Of a stretch of 50,559 bases of DNA, positions 1 to 8,577 are shown piece after piece. Numbering within the stretch: the first letter of the stretch is position 1; each line of letters starts with the position of its first letter. Below the pieces are notes generated by a model. The model searched no databases. It worked only from the letters and a program-made list of their open reading frames with translations, and had not been told where the DNA came from. The translations under genes were made by a program, and so were the position numbers. Source of the stretch: Riemerella columbina DSM 16469 (GTDB taxonomy: Bacteria; Bacteroidota; Bacteroidia; Flavobacteriales; Weeksellaceae); NCBI RefSeq assembly GCF_000374405.1, contig NZ_KB894223.1, forward strand, positions 1 to 50,559, written 5' to 3'.

Positions 1-98
1 TGTTAAGTATTATGTGTTTTTTAATATAAAAAGTATAATATTCATTTTTTTATCTAATTTCTTATTGTAAACTCCAATATTTTTTTATTAAATAAAAA

Positions 99-130
99 TT
101 TGTATTTGTTAATAAAATTTAACATCTTTG
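99..130 (+). promoter_or_regulatory. Promoter of the SusC/SusD operon
   Basis: A TTTG box at 99-102 is followed after 20 bases by CATCTTTG at 123-130, one base off the Bacteroidetes -7 consensus TAnnTTTG. Transcription should begin near 135, so the ATG at 158 is the sensible start rather than the TTG at 128, which is part of the -7 box. Confidence 0.6.
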
Positions 131-157
131 CATGGTATAATATTAAATTTTGTTAAT

Positions 158-3019
158 ATGAATGTTAAATTACAAGTGCTAACTGCTGGAGCGGTTTTCT
201 TTATGGGAGCTCAAGGCGTTATGGCACAAAAAACTAAAAATGACACTGTCAAAACCAGAGAAATTGAAGAGGTGGTGATGGTGGGATTTGGACAGAAGAA
301 AGCAGTTAAAGAATTAACCGGTTCTGTGGGGAAAATTGGCAAAGACATTGCCGATTCCAATTCTGGATCTATTGATAAAGCAATGGCTGGTAAGGTAGCT
401 GGTGTTCAGATGGGTATGTCAACAGGACAGCCTGGTGGAGCTGCTAATATTAGAATTAGGGGTATGGCTTCGATTAATGGTCGTAATAATCCAATTATAA
501 TTATTGATGGTGTTAGAGTGGCTCAAGGAGATCTTACGATAAATTCAACAACAAGTAATATTTTAGCTAATCTTAATGATGCTGATATTGAAAGTGTAAC
601 TGTACTTAAAGATGCGGTGTCTACAGCTGTATATGGTGCCGATGCTGGTGCGGGTGTAGTAATAATCACAACAAAATCCGGTAAAAGAGGAGCGGCTAGA
701 TTTAATTTAACTTCTGAAACTGGTGTAGCTTATAGAGCTATAAATGGTCATGAAGGGCTTTCTACCTCAGAGATGCAAACTCTTTTATCTCATGGTATAG
801 CTAATCGTTATAGAATGTCTGTTGAAGAAGCTAGAAAAGCGGCTGAAAATGGTAAATTAGGGGGTAGTTTAAAAAATATTTTTAACTCTACTGTTAGTAC
901 TAATTGGAGAAATGAAACTGAAAGAACAGGGGGAGCTTTGCTTCAGAAAAATAACCTGTCTGTTTCTGGAGGTAATGATAGACTAACTTATTATACATCC
1001 TTAGGATATTTTAATCAAGATGGTGTTACTAAGGGATCATCATTTCAAAGAATTTCAGGTACTACTAGAGTAAATTTTAAAGCGACTGATAAATTAACAT
1101 TATCGACTGACATTCAAACTTCATATGGTAAAACTAAAACTCTAAGCCAAGGTGGTACATTTGCCAATCCTATTTTAGGACAATATTTCTTAAGACCAAC
1201 AGATCCTGTTAGAAATGCCGATGGATCGTATTATCTTGGTGGTGCAAACGGAAAAATGTCTAATAATTTATTTAATGTTGCTGCACTTCAAGATTTAAAT
1301 TATAAAAATGCAGGTACTGCAAGAGTTTTTGCTAATTTACAAGCTGAATATAAAATTGCTAAAAATCTAACATATAGATTTGTTTTTGCTCCAGAGTTAA
1401 TTAATATTGAAGAAGATTCATATGCATCACCATTACATGGAGACGGTTACAATTTAGGAGGAGCAATGTATAGTTATGCAACAAGATACTTTAATTTTAA
1501 TGTCCAAAATATTTTGTCTTATGATTTAAAATTTGGAGATAGAAATAATTTCTCTGCAAGTTTAATACAAGAAGCTTATAGAGAGGATCGAAGACTAGTT
1601 GGAGGTGAAGCTAACGTGGTGGGGTCACCAAATTTACAAACATTAGATAATTTCATTATTCCTAGAGCTGCTGTAGGTAGTAAAAGAATTATTTCAAGAG
1701 GTGGTTATGCTGCAACAGTTCATTATGATTATGATAAATTATTTTTGTTAGATTTATCAGGTAGACAAGATAGAGTTTCGAACTTCTGGGATGATAACAA
1801 ATCTGGATACTTCTGGTCTGCGGGTGTGGGTGTTGACTTAGCTAGGCTAGAGTCTATTAAAAATGTAGAATCAATATCTCAATTGAAATTCTCAGCGTCT
1901 TATGGTACGGTAGGTAATTTACCATCTGTTGATGTGTCACCTTTCTATACCTATTTTTATGGTGCAAATTATGGAGACAAAGCCGGTGCATATCCAATAG
2001 GTGTAGACAATAGAGATTTAAAATGGGAAACATTAAAGCCATTGAATATTGGGTTTGATTTGGGCTTATTTAGAAATAGGTTAACTTTAGGTTTTGCTTA
2101 TTATAATAAGGTTACTTCCGATATGATATTTGACATACCTTTATCTATGTCTCAAGGAGGATACAACGTTATATCTGGAAATGCATATGCTAGCAAGTAT
2201 GTAAATGTTGGTTCAATGAGAAATTCTGGTTTAGAATTTACATTGGGTGCACAAATTATTAAGAGCAAAGATTTAAAATGGTCACTTAATGCGAACTTCA
2301 GTACCTTAGATAATAAAGTTTTAACTTTAGCTGAAGGTAAGGATGTTATTTCGGGATCAAGAATCTTAAGAGAAGGTGAAACGGCTAATGCATTTTATTT
2401 AAGAAAATGGGCAGGAGTTGACAGTTCAAATGGTAAACCTCTATGGTATAAGAATGGTATAGACGGAGAGACTACCTCAAACTATAACGAAGCTAAACAA
2501 GAGGTACAAGGATCACCATATGCTAAAATATTTGGGGGAGTTGATACACAATTTTCATATAAGAATTTTGATATTGAGGCACAATTTAGTTATGGTTTCG
2601 GTAATAAAATATATGATTCTTGGGCTATATACTTATTTAGTGATGGACAATATACTGCAACCTATCCTGGATATAAGGCGCAGTTAGATTTTTGGACACC
2701 TGACAATAGAGACGCATTAAATCCAGCACCTATTTATGGTAATGGTAATAATAATGCAAATGCAGCATCTACTAGATTCTTATATAAAGGAGATTATGTA
2801 AGATTAAGAACTTTAAAATTAGCTTATAATTTTGATAAAAACTTTTTAGGGATTAATGGTGTTTCGGGTGTACAGTTGTATGTGTTGGGTAATAATTTAT
2901 GGACTCATACATTTGATAAAAACTTAAACTTTGACCCTGATTTACAACTTGGTGGTAACGCGAACTTAACATTACCTCCGATGAAATCATACAGTTTAGG
3001 TGTTAATTTTAACTTTTAA
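158..3019 (+). CDS. SusC/RagA-family TonB-linked outer-membrane transporter
   Basis: Outer-membrane beta-barrel that imports oligomeric nutrients with a SusD-type lipoprotein lid, powered by TonB. The ATG at 158 gives 953 residues with a signal peptide ending near GVMAQ. A TonB-box-like stretch (EIEEVVMVGFGQKK) leads straight into the plug domain (about residues 40-185; NIRIRG, IIIIDGVRV, VYGADAGAGVVIITTKSG), then a long barrel ending in a terminal Phe. The N-terminal carboxypeptidase-regulatory-like domain common in SusC proteins is absent. The susD-like gene follows 10 bases after the stop. No polysaccharide or peptide degrading enzyme lies beside the pair, so the substrate cannot be named. 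Family assignment is firm; substrate unknown. Confidence 0.95.
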   Translation: MNVKLQVLTAGAVFFMGAQGVMAQKTKNDTVKTREIEEVVMVGFGQKKAVKELTGSVGKIGKDIADSNSGSIDKAMAGKVAGVQMGMSTGQPGGAANIRIRGMASINGRNNPIIIIDGVRVAQGDLTINSTTSNILANLNDADIESVTVLKDAVSTAVYGADAGAGVVIITTKSGKRGAARFNLTSETGVAYRAINGHEGLSTSEMQTLLSHGIANRYRMSVEEARKAAENGKLGGSLKNIFNSTVSTNWRNETERTGGALLQKNNLSVSGGNDRLTYYTSLGYFNQDGVTKGSSFQRISGTTRVNFKATDKLTLSTDIQTSYGKTKTLSQGGTFANPILGQYFLRPTDPVRNADGSYYLGGANGKMSNNLFNVAALQDLNYKNAGTARVFANLQAEYKIAKNLTYRFVFAPELINIEEDSYASPLHGDGYNLGGAMYSYATRYFNFNVQNILSYDLKFGDRNNFSASLIQEAYREDRRLVGGEANVVGSPNLQTLDNFIIPRAAVGSKRIISRGGYAATVHYDYDKLFLLDLSGRQDRVSNFWDDNKSGYFWSAGVGVDLARLESIKNVESISQLKFSASYGTVGNLPSVDVSPFYTYFYGANYGDKAGAYPIGVDNRDLKWETLKPLNIGFDLGLFRNRLTLGFAYYNKVTSDMIFDIPLSMSQGGYNVISGNAYASKYVNVGSMRNSGLEFTLGAQIIKSKDLKWSLNANFSTLDNKVLTLAEGKDVISGSRILREGETANAFYLRKWAGVDSSNGKPLWYKNGIDGETTSNYNEAKQEVQGSPYAKIFGGVDTQFSYKNFDIEAQFSYGFGNKIYDSWAIYLFSDGQYTATYPGYKAQLDFWTPDNRDALNPAPIYGNGNNNANAASTRFLYKGDYVRLRTLKLAYNFDKNFLGINGVSGVQLYVLGNNLWTHTFDKNLNFDPDLQLGGNANLTLPPMKSYSLGVNFNF

Positions 3020-3029
3020 ATGAAAAAAA

Positions 3030-4433
3030 ATGAAAAAAATAGTATATAACTTATCAATATTGTTAGCTACAAGTGGTCTTGTACTAACTTCATGTAGTCG
3101 AGACTTCACTGAAACACAGTTTTTTCAATCTGAAGTAGCTATACCTATTACTTCGGTAGAGCAATTGAACTCTTTTGTGAATGGTATGTATGTTAAAATG
3201 CGTTCTAGACATTATTTAGGTAAATCTCTTAAAGCATATGCACAAATACATACTGATGAAACTTATTGTACTCTGTATAGTGGTAGAAATGTTCAATTCG
3301 CAACATATACGATGACCTCACAAAGTGCTGATGCTAAAGATACTTGGTATGGAATTTACCAAGTGGTCGCTAATGCTAATATTATCATTAATGCTTCAGA
3401 TAATCTTACATATAGAGGTAGCGCTTTAGATGCTAGTGGTAAAAATGAACTTAAATATCTTAAAGGGCAAGCATATGCTGTTAGAGCTCAAGCATTTTTT
3501 GACTTATTAAGACTTTATGGTCAAGAGTATTCTTCTGGAAATTTAGGTATTGTGCTTCCGTTAGAATATAACCCTAGCGCTAAAATGCCAAGAGCAAGTG
3601 TTGATGAAACAAGGGCTCAAATTGAATCTGATTTTGCCAAAGCTTTGGATTATATTGGTGATTCAGGTGCTTTAAGTGATAAAACTTATATTAATAAATA
3701 TGCTGTAAAGGCATTGATGTCTAGATATTATCTTTATAAAAAAGATTATAATAAGGCTTTAAAATATGCTGACGATGTAATTAATTCAAAAGCATATTCC
3801 GTTGCTAAAGCGAGTGATCTGAAACTTTCCTTTTCTAAGGAAAATCCTGAAAACAGTATTTTTGAACTTGCTGTAGGAATAAATGGTGCTAATGGTACAA
3901 ACTCTTACGATTACATTATGAATTCCAATGGTTATGCTAACATAGCAGTATTGCCTTCTTTATTAAATAGTTACGATAATGATGATGTAAGACTTAGTTT
4001 AATTACTGTTGATGATGGCAAATATTTTCTGAATGGTAAATTTTCTAGTCTTCAGGGATCCAATAATGTTAAAGTCATAAGATATGAAGAGGTGCTATTA
4101 AATGCTGCTGAAGCAGCTTTCATGACAGGCAATACAGCAAAAGCTTTGGATTATGTTAATGATATTAGAGTTAATAGAGGGTTAACAGCATCTACTTCAA
4201 TAACATTAGATGGTATTAAAGTTGAGCGATCTAAAGAATTACTTGGTGAAGGATTTAGATATTGGGATTTACTTAGATGGAACTCTGTAATTCCTTTTTA
4301 TACGAATACTGGAGCAAGAGATACTAAATTTGATAAGAATATTGGAGATTATCTATTAGCTTTCCCTATACCTAGAGATGAAACTAATGTTACAGGAAGC
4401 AAAATTGTTGCTAACCCTGGTTATGATAACTAA
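3030..4433 (+). CDS. SusD/RagB-family nutrient-binding lipoprotein
   Basis: Surface lipoprotein partner of the preceding SusC-like barrel; it binds the substrate and closes over the pore. The signal peptide ends in a lipobox with Cys at residue 22 (LVLTSC). Family hallmarks are RAQAFFDLLRLYG (about residue 152) and GEGFRYWDLLRWN (about residue 408) in the TPR-like fold, and a length of 467 aa normal for SusD. An earlier ATG at 3020 is in another frame and meets a stop quickly, so 3030 is the start. It is co-transcribed with the SusC gene and ended by the hairpin at 4467. Confidence 0.95.
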   Translation: MKKIVYNLSILLATSGLVLTSCSRDFTETQFFQSEVAIPITSVEQLNSFVNGMYVKMRSRHYLGKSLKAYAQIHTDETYCTLYSGRNVQFATYTMTSQSADAKDTWYGIYQVVANANIIINASDNLTYRGSALDASGKNELKYLKGQAYAVRAQAFFDLLRLYGQEYSSGNLGIVLPLEYNPSAKMPRASVDETRAQIESDFAKALDYIGDSGALSDKTYINKYAVKALMSRYYLYKKDYNKALKYADDVINSKAYSVAKASDLKLSFSKENPENSIFELAVGINGANGTNSYDYIMNSNGYANIAVLPSLLNSYDNDDVRLSLITVDDGKYFLNGKFSSLQGSNNVKVIRYEEVLLNAAEAAFMTGNTAKALDYVNDIRVNRGLTASTSITLDGIKVERSKELLGEGFRYWDLLRWNSVIPFYTNTGARDTKFDKNIGDYLLAFPIPRDETNVTGSKIVANPGYDN

Positions 4434-4459
4434 TATTTAAATAATCAATTTAAAATCCC

Positions 4460-4467
4460 TAAATTTG
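4460..4467 (+). promoter_or_regulatory. -7 box of the porin gene
   Basis: TAAATTTG matches TAnnTTTG exactly and ends at the first base of the terminator's left arm. No clear -33 TTTG is seen about 20 bases upstream. Predicted transcription starts inside the hairpin's left arm, so the porin mRNA would not contain the full hairpin. Confidence 0.5.
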
Positions 4468-4502
4468 TACCTCATATTTTTATTATGAGGTACATTTTTT
4501 TT
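4467..4502 (+). terminator. Terminator of the SusC/SusD operon, overlapping the next start codon
   Basis: Perfect 10-bp arms GTACCTCATA (4467-4476) and TATGAGGTAC (4484-4493) with a 7-nt loop are followed by a T run at 4495-4502. The ATG at 4485 of the porin gene lies within the right arm. Confidence 0.8.
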
Positions 4503-6398
4503 ATGCTATTTATTGTAGCTAGTGTTAAGGGACAAATTCTTAAAGCTGGAGGTGATTTGAGTGAAATTAACAAGGACTCTCTAGTGGTAGATAATGGAAG
4601 TAAAGATTCGTTGGCAGTTTTTGTGCCTACAATGCAAGACTATCAATTTAAAACCCAATTTGGAGCCTACCAATCTTTCGATACGGTTTTTACTATTGAT
4701 AAATATTATCAGTTTACCCAATATAATAATGCCGATGGTGTCGGTAAGATTCCATTTTCTAATATAGGAGCGGGGTATCAAGATTTGGTGTTTAAGGTAA
4801 ATCCTCAACAAAACTTAACTTTGCTGCCTACTAATAAAACTTACAAGATTAAAGGAATAGAAGACATTAACTACTATAATGTAAAAACACCAACTACGGC
4901 TTTTGTCTACCATAATGGTGTAAATAATGGAGGTGCTTTACAATCAACCTATACTCAAAATATAGGCAAAGATTTTAATTTCGCGGTGGAATATTCTGGT
5001 TTGCGCTCCAAAGGATTTTATAGAAGGAGTCTAGCGGCGAACAATCGTTTTACCGTATCGGCACACTATCAATCTCCGAATCACAAATATGAAGCCTATG
5101 CCCATTATTCCCATCAAAACATCAATAATGAGGAGAATGGCGGGATTACCAATTTAGACAATTTCCTTAACGATTCTCGTTTTAAAACAAGAGAAAACTT
5201 AGAGGTTAATCTATCTAATGCCGATAGCCGTTTATATTATAGGAGGTATTATTATAGCCATCAGTTTAGACCATTTTCGTCTGAAAAATTTCCGTTTAAA
5301 GTTCGACATACAATTTTCCATCAAGGGAATAAATATTATTTTAATACATCGACTTCGGATGCCTATTGGAAAAATAATGGAGGCGGAGATTTAGTAAAGG
5401 GGATGCCTACGGGAAGTAAAAAATACGCTAATAATTTAAGCAATACAATCAGTTTGCTTTGGGATGATACTCGGTTTAAACTAGATGCTGGTGTACGCTA
5501 TCAAAATATAGAATTAGGAACGAATAATCCAATCAAGCCATACAAAGAAAAAGAAAATAGAATAGGAGCCATAGGGCATTTAAAAATGAACTTGTGGGAC
5601 AAGTTGGATTTAGATGCGGCTTTGGAATTATCTAGAGGGAATGTTTTTGGAACTTATATAAGGTCTGCCAATCAGCTAAGATTTGAACCGATTGAAAATT
5701 ATTTTATTGATGCGGAGGTTAATTTCCAGTCAGCAGCTCCGAGTTTTAACGCGCTAGTCAATAGTTCGCCTTTTGAGAATTTTAATTATAATTTTCAAGA
5801 TTTTAAAAATCAAAATGTATTGGAAATTGGTGGAACAATGGGACTAAAATGGTTCGATGCTCAGCTTAAAGCTAAATATTTTAGATTAGACCATTACACT
5901 TATTTTACCTCATGGGGACAGCCAAAGCAGAGTAGTAATGCTCTTAACATGGCTCAAATTGGAGGAACATTTAATCTAAACTATCGTAAATTTCATTTTA
6001 AACCAGAAGTTTTATTCCAGACAGCGTTATCCAATGGGGATTTATATCCCATGCCAAAACTCATAGGGCGGCTTAACCTCTACTACCAAACCGATGCTTT
6101 TAAAAAAGCAGCAGAAATTCAAACGGGGTTGAATCTCTATTATTTCTCTAAATTTAAATCCCGAGTGTATTTGCCTATGCTGAATGAATTTGGTCTGCCG
6201 TCTCCTAATGGTTATAGTATTGGAGGACAGCCAATTGCTAATGCTTATTTTAATTTAAAAGTAAAACGGATGTTGATTTATATTGAGGGACAGCATTTTA
6301 ATACTACTTTTATGAAAAATCAATCCTATACTGCACCGTATTATCCTATCGCCGATTTTAGGCTAAATTTGGGAATTGTATGGTATTTGTTTTACTAG
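4485..6398 (+). CDS. Putative porin (Bacteroidetes outer-membrane beta-barrel)
   Basis: Probable outer-membrane channel. The 637-aa product begins with a short signal peptide (MRYIFFMLFIVASVKGQ) and then shows alternating hydrophobic/polar strands rich in Tyr, Asn and Phe through to a C-terminal WYLFY, as in outer-membrane barrels. It resembles the putative porin family seen in many Flavobacteria (Porin_10-like); there is no TonB plug. ATG 4485 keeps the Arg needed for a signal peptide; ATG 4503 would lose it. The gene has its own -7 box at 4460 and stands alone. Exact solute specificity cannot be read from the sequence. Confidence 0.75.
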   Translation: MRYIFFMLFIVASVKGQILKAGGDLSEINKDSLVVDNGSKDSLAVFVPTMQDYQFKTQFGAYQSFDTVFTIDKYYQFTQYNNADGVGKIPFSNIGAGYQDLVFKVNPQQNLTLLPTNKTYKIKGIEDINYYNVKTPTTAFVYHNGVNNGGALQSTYTQNIGKDFNFAVEYSGLRSKGFYRRSLAANNRFTVSAHYQSPNHKYEAYAHYSHQNINNEENGGITNLDNFLNDSRFKTRENLEVNLSNADSRLYYRRYYYSHQFRPFSSEKFPFKVRHTIFHQGNKYYFNTSTSDAYWKNNGGGDLVKGMPTGSKKYANNLSNTISLLWDDTRFKLDAGVRYQNIELGTNNPIKPYKEKENRIGAIGHLKMNLWDKLDLDAALELSRGNVFGTYIRSANQLRFEPIENYFIDAEVNFQSAAPSFNALVNSSPFENFNYNFQDFKNQNVLEIGGTMGLKWFDAQLKAKYFRLDHYTYFTSWGQPKQSSNALNMAQIGGTFNLNYRKFHFKPEVLFQTALSNGDLYPMPKLIGRLNLYYQTDAFKKAAEIQTGLNLYYFSKFKSRVYLPMLNEFGLPSPNGYSIGGQPIANAYFNLKVKRMLIYIEGQHFNTTFMKNQSYTAPYYPIADFRLNLGIVWYLFY

Positions 6399-6419
6399 AT
6401 TTATGTGAGAGATTATTCT

Positions 6420-6427
6420 TACATTTG
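6420..6427 (+). promoter_or_regulatory. -7 box of the toxin-antitoxin operon
   Basis: TACATTTG matches TAnnTTTG, 13 bases before the antitoxin ATG at 6441. No good -33 box was found at the expected distance. Confidence 0.45.
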
Positions 6428-6440
6428 TAAAAAATAAGAT

Positions 6441-6665
6441 ATGGATACTGCTGCACTAAAGTTGAATCTCATCAATAAAATTACCGAAATTAAAGAAGCT
6501 CGGTTGATTGAAGACCTACAATATTGGTTAGAGTTTGAAACTAATTCTCAGGTCTATACACTTACCGATGAGCAATACCAAGCCATTATAAAAGCCCAAA
6601 AAGATAATACCTTATCAGAAGATGAAGCCAATAATGCGATAGAACAATGGCTAAAAGAAAAATAA
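6441..6665 (+). CDS. Antitoxin of a ParE/RelE-type toxin-antitoxin pair
   Basis: A small acidic protein of 74 aa encoded directly upstream of, and overlapping by 19 bases, a RelE/ParE-like toxin gene. That order and overlap is the standard arrangement for type II antitoxins. The sequence is predicted mostly helical (LNLINKITEIKEARLIEDLQ near the N terminus), with a charged C-terminal half (SEDEANNAIEQWLKEK) suited to wrapping the toxin. I see no clear DNA-binding motif, so autoregulation is possible but not shown. The call rests mainly on context. Confidence 0.75.
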   Translation: MDTAALKLNLINKITEIKEARLIEDLQYWLEFETNSQVYTLTDEQYQAIIKAQKDNTLSEDEANNAIEQWLKEK

Positions 6666-6946
6666 TTTGGACAGAAAAAGCCAATATCGAAAGAAAAGAG
6701 ATTTTAGAGTATTGGATTTCTAGAAATCAGTCTAAAGTTTATAGCATAAAACTAAACCGATTATTTGTAGAAACCGCAAGAAGAGTGGCGACACACCCAA
6801 CTATTGGAAGACCTACCAGTATCGCATCTGTTCGCGTTACCATTGTAAGGTCTTATCTTATGTTTTATGAATACCATTCTACACATATCAAAATATTAAC
6901 GGTTTGGGATGGCAGAAGACATCAGAGCCAATTGAGTTTAAAATAA
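6647..6946 (+). CDS. ParE/RelE-family toxin
   Basis: Type II toxin of the RelE/ParE superfamily, 99 aa, basic. Family features: the opening beta strand and helix (KIIWTEKANIERKEILEYWISRN), the central ATHPTIGRPT segment, an Arg-Ser-Tyr-Leu strand (IVRSYLMFYEY) and the C-terminal strand ILTVWDGRRHQ. Whether it acts on gyrase (ParE) or on ribosome-bound mRNA (RelE) cannot be decided here; the EIxxYW pattern near the N terminus leans slightly to ParE-like members. It is translated from an ATG inside the antitoxin gene, and bshC starts 7 bases after its stop codon. Confidence 0.85.
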   Translation: MAKRKIIWTEKANIERKEILEYWISRNQSKVYSIKLNRLFVETARRVATHPTIGRPTSIASVRVTIVRSYLMFYEYHSTHIKILTVWDGRRHQSQLSLK

Positions 6947-6953
6947 TACATTA

Positions 6954-8534
6954 ATGGTCACAACAATTCCATTTCAAAATATAGATTCTATTCCTCAAAT
7001 CATCAAAGATTTTTTAGATGAAAAATTTGAGGATTTTCAACCCTACACCTTTAGCTTGGAACATATACAGTCCAAAGTTAAACACAAACAACAGGTATTT
7101 ACTAAAGCCCAGCGAAAGCAACTGCACCAAGTCATGGCTAAGCAGTACCAAGGTTTTGATTTATCTAATGCACAACAAGCTAACCTTGATTTGTTGTTAG
7201 AAGACCACACTTTTACGGTAACTACGGGACATCAGTTAAATCTATTTACGGGCCCCGTATTTTTTATTTATAAAATTTTGCAAACCATTAAAACTTGCGA
7301 ATATCTCAAGAAAAAAATGCCTCAATATCAGTTTGTCCCTATATTTTGGATGGCAACAGAAGACCATGATTTTGAGGAAATTAATCATTTTAGAACCGAA
7401 GCAAATTATTACGAATTAAATGCAAAAAAAGGCGGTGCAGTAGGAAGAATAAAAGTGGAAAACCCAGATTTTATCCATGTGTTTGCTCAAGATTTTAAGG
7501 AAGAATTATATGGTGAAACGCTAATCTGTTGGATGAAAGAAGCCTATCGCGTAGAAAATACTTTGGCGAAAGCCATCCGAATTTTAGCCCAAAAGTTATT
7601 TGCAGACTATGGTTTATTATTACTAGATGGCGATGATAAAACACTGAAATCTCAAATGATTCCCTTATTTAAAGAGGAATTAAAATCTCAAAAACTATAC
7701 CATACCACAGCAGAAAAAGTCCATATGTTATCTGAGCAATATGGCAAAGTTCAGGTGAATCCAAGAGAAATCAATTTGTTTTACCTTTCAGAGACGAGGG
7801 ATAGAATTGAAAATATCTCAGAAGGTTATCATGTGGTGGACACCAAAATACAATTTACAGAGAACGAAATTATAGAAGAATTAGAGCAACATCCCGAACG
7901 CTTTAGCCCAAATGCTCTTTTGCGTCCCGTTTACCAAGAAACGGTTTTGCCCAATATCGCTTATATAGGAGGCAATGCCGAAGTGGCGTATTGGCTGGAG
8001 TTGGTAGATTATTTTAAAAGTATTGGTTTGGAATTTCCTATTTTAATTCCCAGAAATTCTATGGCGTTTATCACTGAAAAGACGGCGCAAAAAATAGAAC
8101 AATCGGGACTAGAAATAGAAGATTTTTTTAATGATTATCAAAAAAAATTTAATGATAAACTCCTCAAAGAGCATCCTTTATTAGAACTGATTAATGAAAA
8201 ACAACACCTTTTAGAACAAGGGTTTGATGAATTAAAAGTAAAAGCCTCGCTTACCGAAAAAACATTTTACAATTTAGTAGACGCCGAGCAAACCCGCCAA
8301 CTCAAGTCGTATGACAAAATGAAAAAACGCTTGCTAAAAGCCGAACGCATCAAGCATACGGAACAGTTAGAATATTTAATGCGGTTGAACGAAAAGCTAT
8401 CGCCCAATAAAAAATGGCAGGAACGACAGTACAATTTTAGTGTGTTCTATAAAACGCTAGGCGGCCAATGGCTGAAGACATGCTATGATGAAATAAGTGT
8501 AGAGAATTCTATGATGATTGTTTGTGGGATTTAA
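6954..8534 (+). CDS. bshC: Bacillithiol biosynthesis cysteine-adding enzyme BshC
   Basis: Catalyses the last step of bacillithiol synthesis, adding cysteine to glucosaminyl-malate; bacillithiol is the main low-molecular-weight thiol of Firmicutes and many Bacteroidetes. At 526 aa it has normal family length. Visible hallmarks are TTGHQLNLFTGPVFFIYK (about residue 94), FWMATEDHDFEEINHF (about 131) and the C-terminal coiled-coil rich in Lys/Glu/Gln (about 390-480). It starts 7 bases after the toxin gene, so it may share transcripts with that module although it is a housekeeping-type gene. bshA and bshB are not in the window. Confidence 0.95.
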   Translation: MVTTIPFQNIDSIPQIIKDFLDEKFEDFQPYTFSLEHIQSKVKHKQQVFTKAQRKQLHQVMAKQYQGFDLSNAQQANLDLLLEDHTFTVTTGHQLNLFTGPVFFIYKILQTIKTCEYLKKKMPQYQFVPIFWMATEDHDFEEINHFRTEANYYELNAKKGGAVGRIKVENPDFIHVFAQDFKEELYGETLICWMKEAYRVENTLAKAIRILAQKLFADYGLLLLDGDDKTLKSQMIPLFKEELKSQKLYHTTAEKVHMLSEQYGKVQVNPREINLFYLSETRDRIENISEGYHVVDTKIQFTENEIIEELEQHPERFSPNALLRPVYQETVLPNIAYIGGNAEVAYWLELVDYFKSIGLEFPILIPRNSMAFITEKTAQKIEQSGLEIEDFFNDYQKKFNDKLLKEHPLLELINEKQHLLEQGFDELKVKASLTEKTFYNLVDAEQTRQLKSYDKMKKRLLKAERIKHTEQLEYLMRLNEKLSPNKKWQERQYNFSVFYKTLGGQWLKTCYDEISVENSMMIVCGI

Positions 8535-8553
8535 TTAGAAAGATGTATTTTTG
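8521..8553 (+). promoter_or_regulatory. Promoter of the LysM protein gene
   Basis: TTTG at 8521-8524 (within the end of bshC) and TATTTTTG at 8546-8553, spaced by 21 bases. Transcription should start about 20 bases before the ATG at 8578. Confidence 0.6.
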
Positions 8554-8577
8554 TAACCGACTTTATCAAGATAAAAA

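Noticed and set aside
128-157. TTG start for the SusC-like protein
   Set aside because: The TTG is the end of the promoter -7 box; ATG 158 gives a normal signal peptide.
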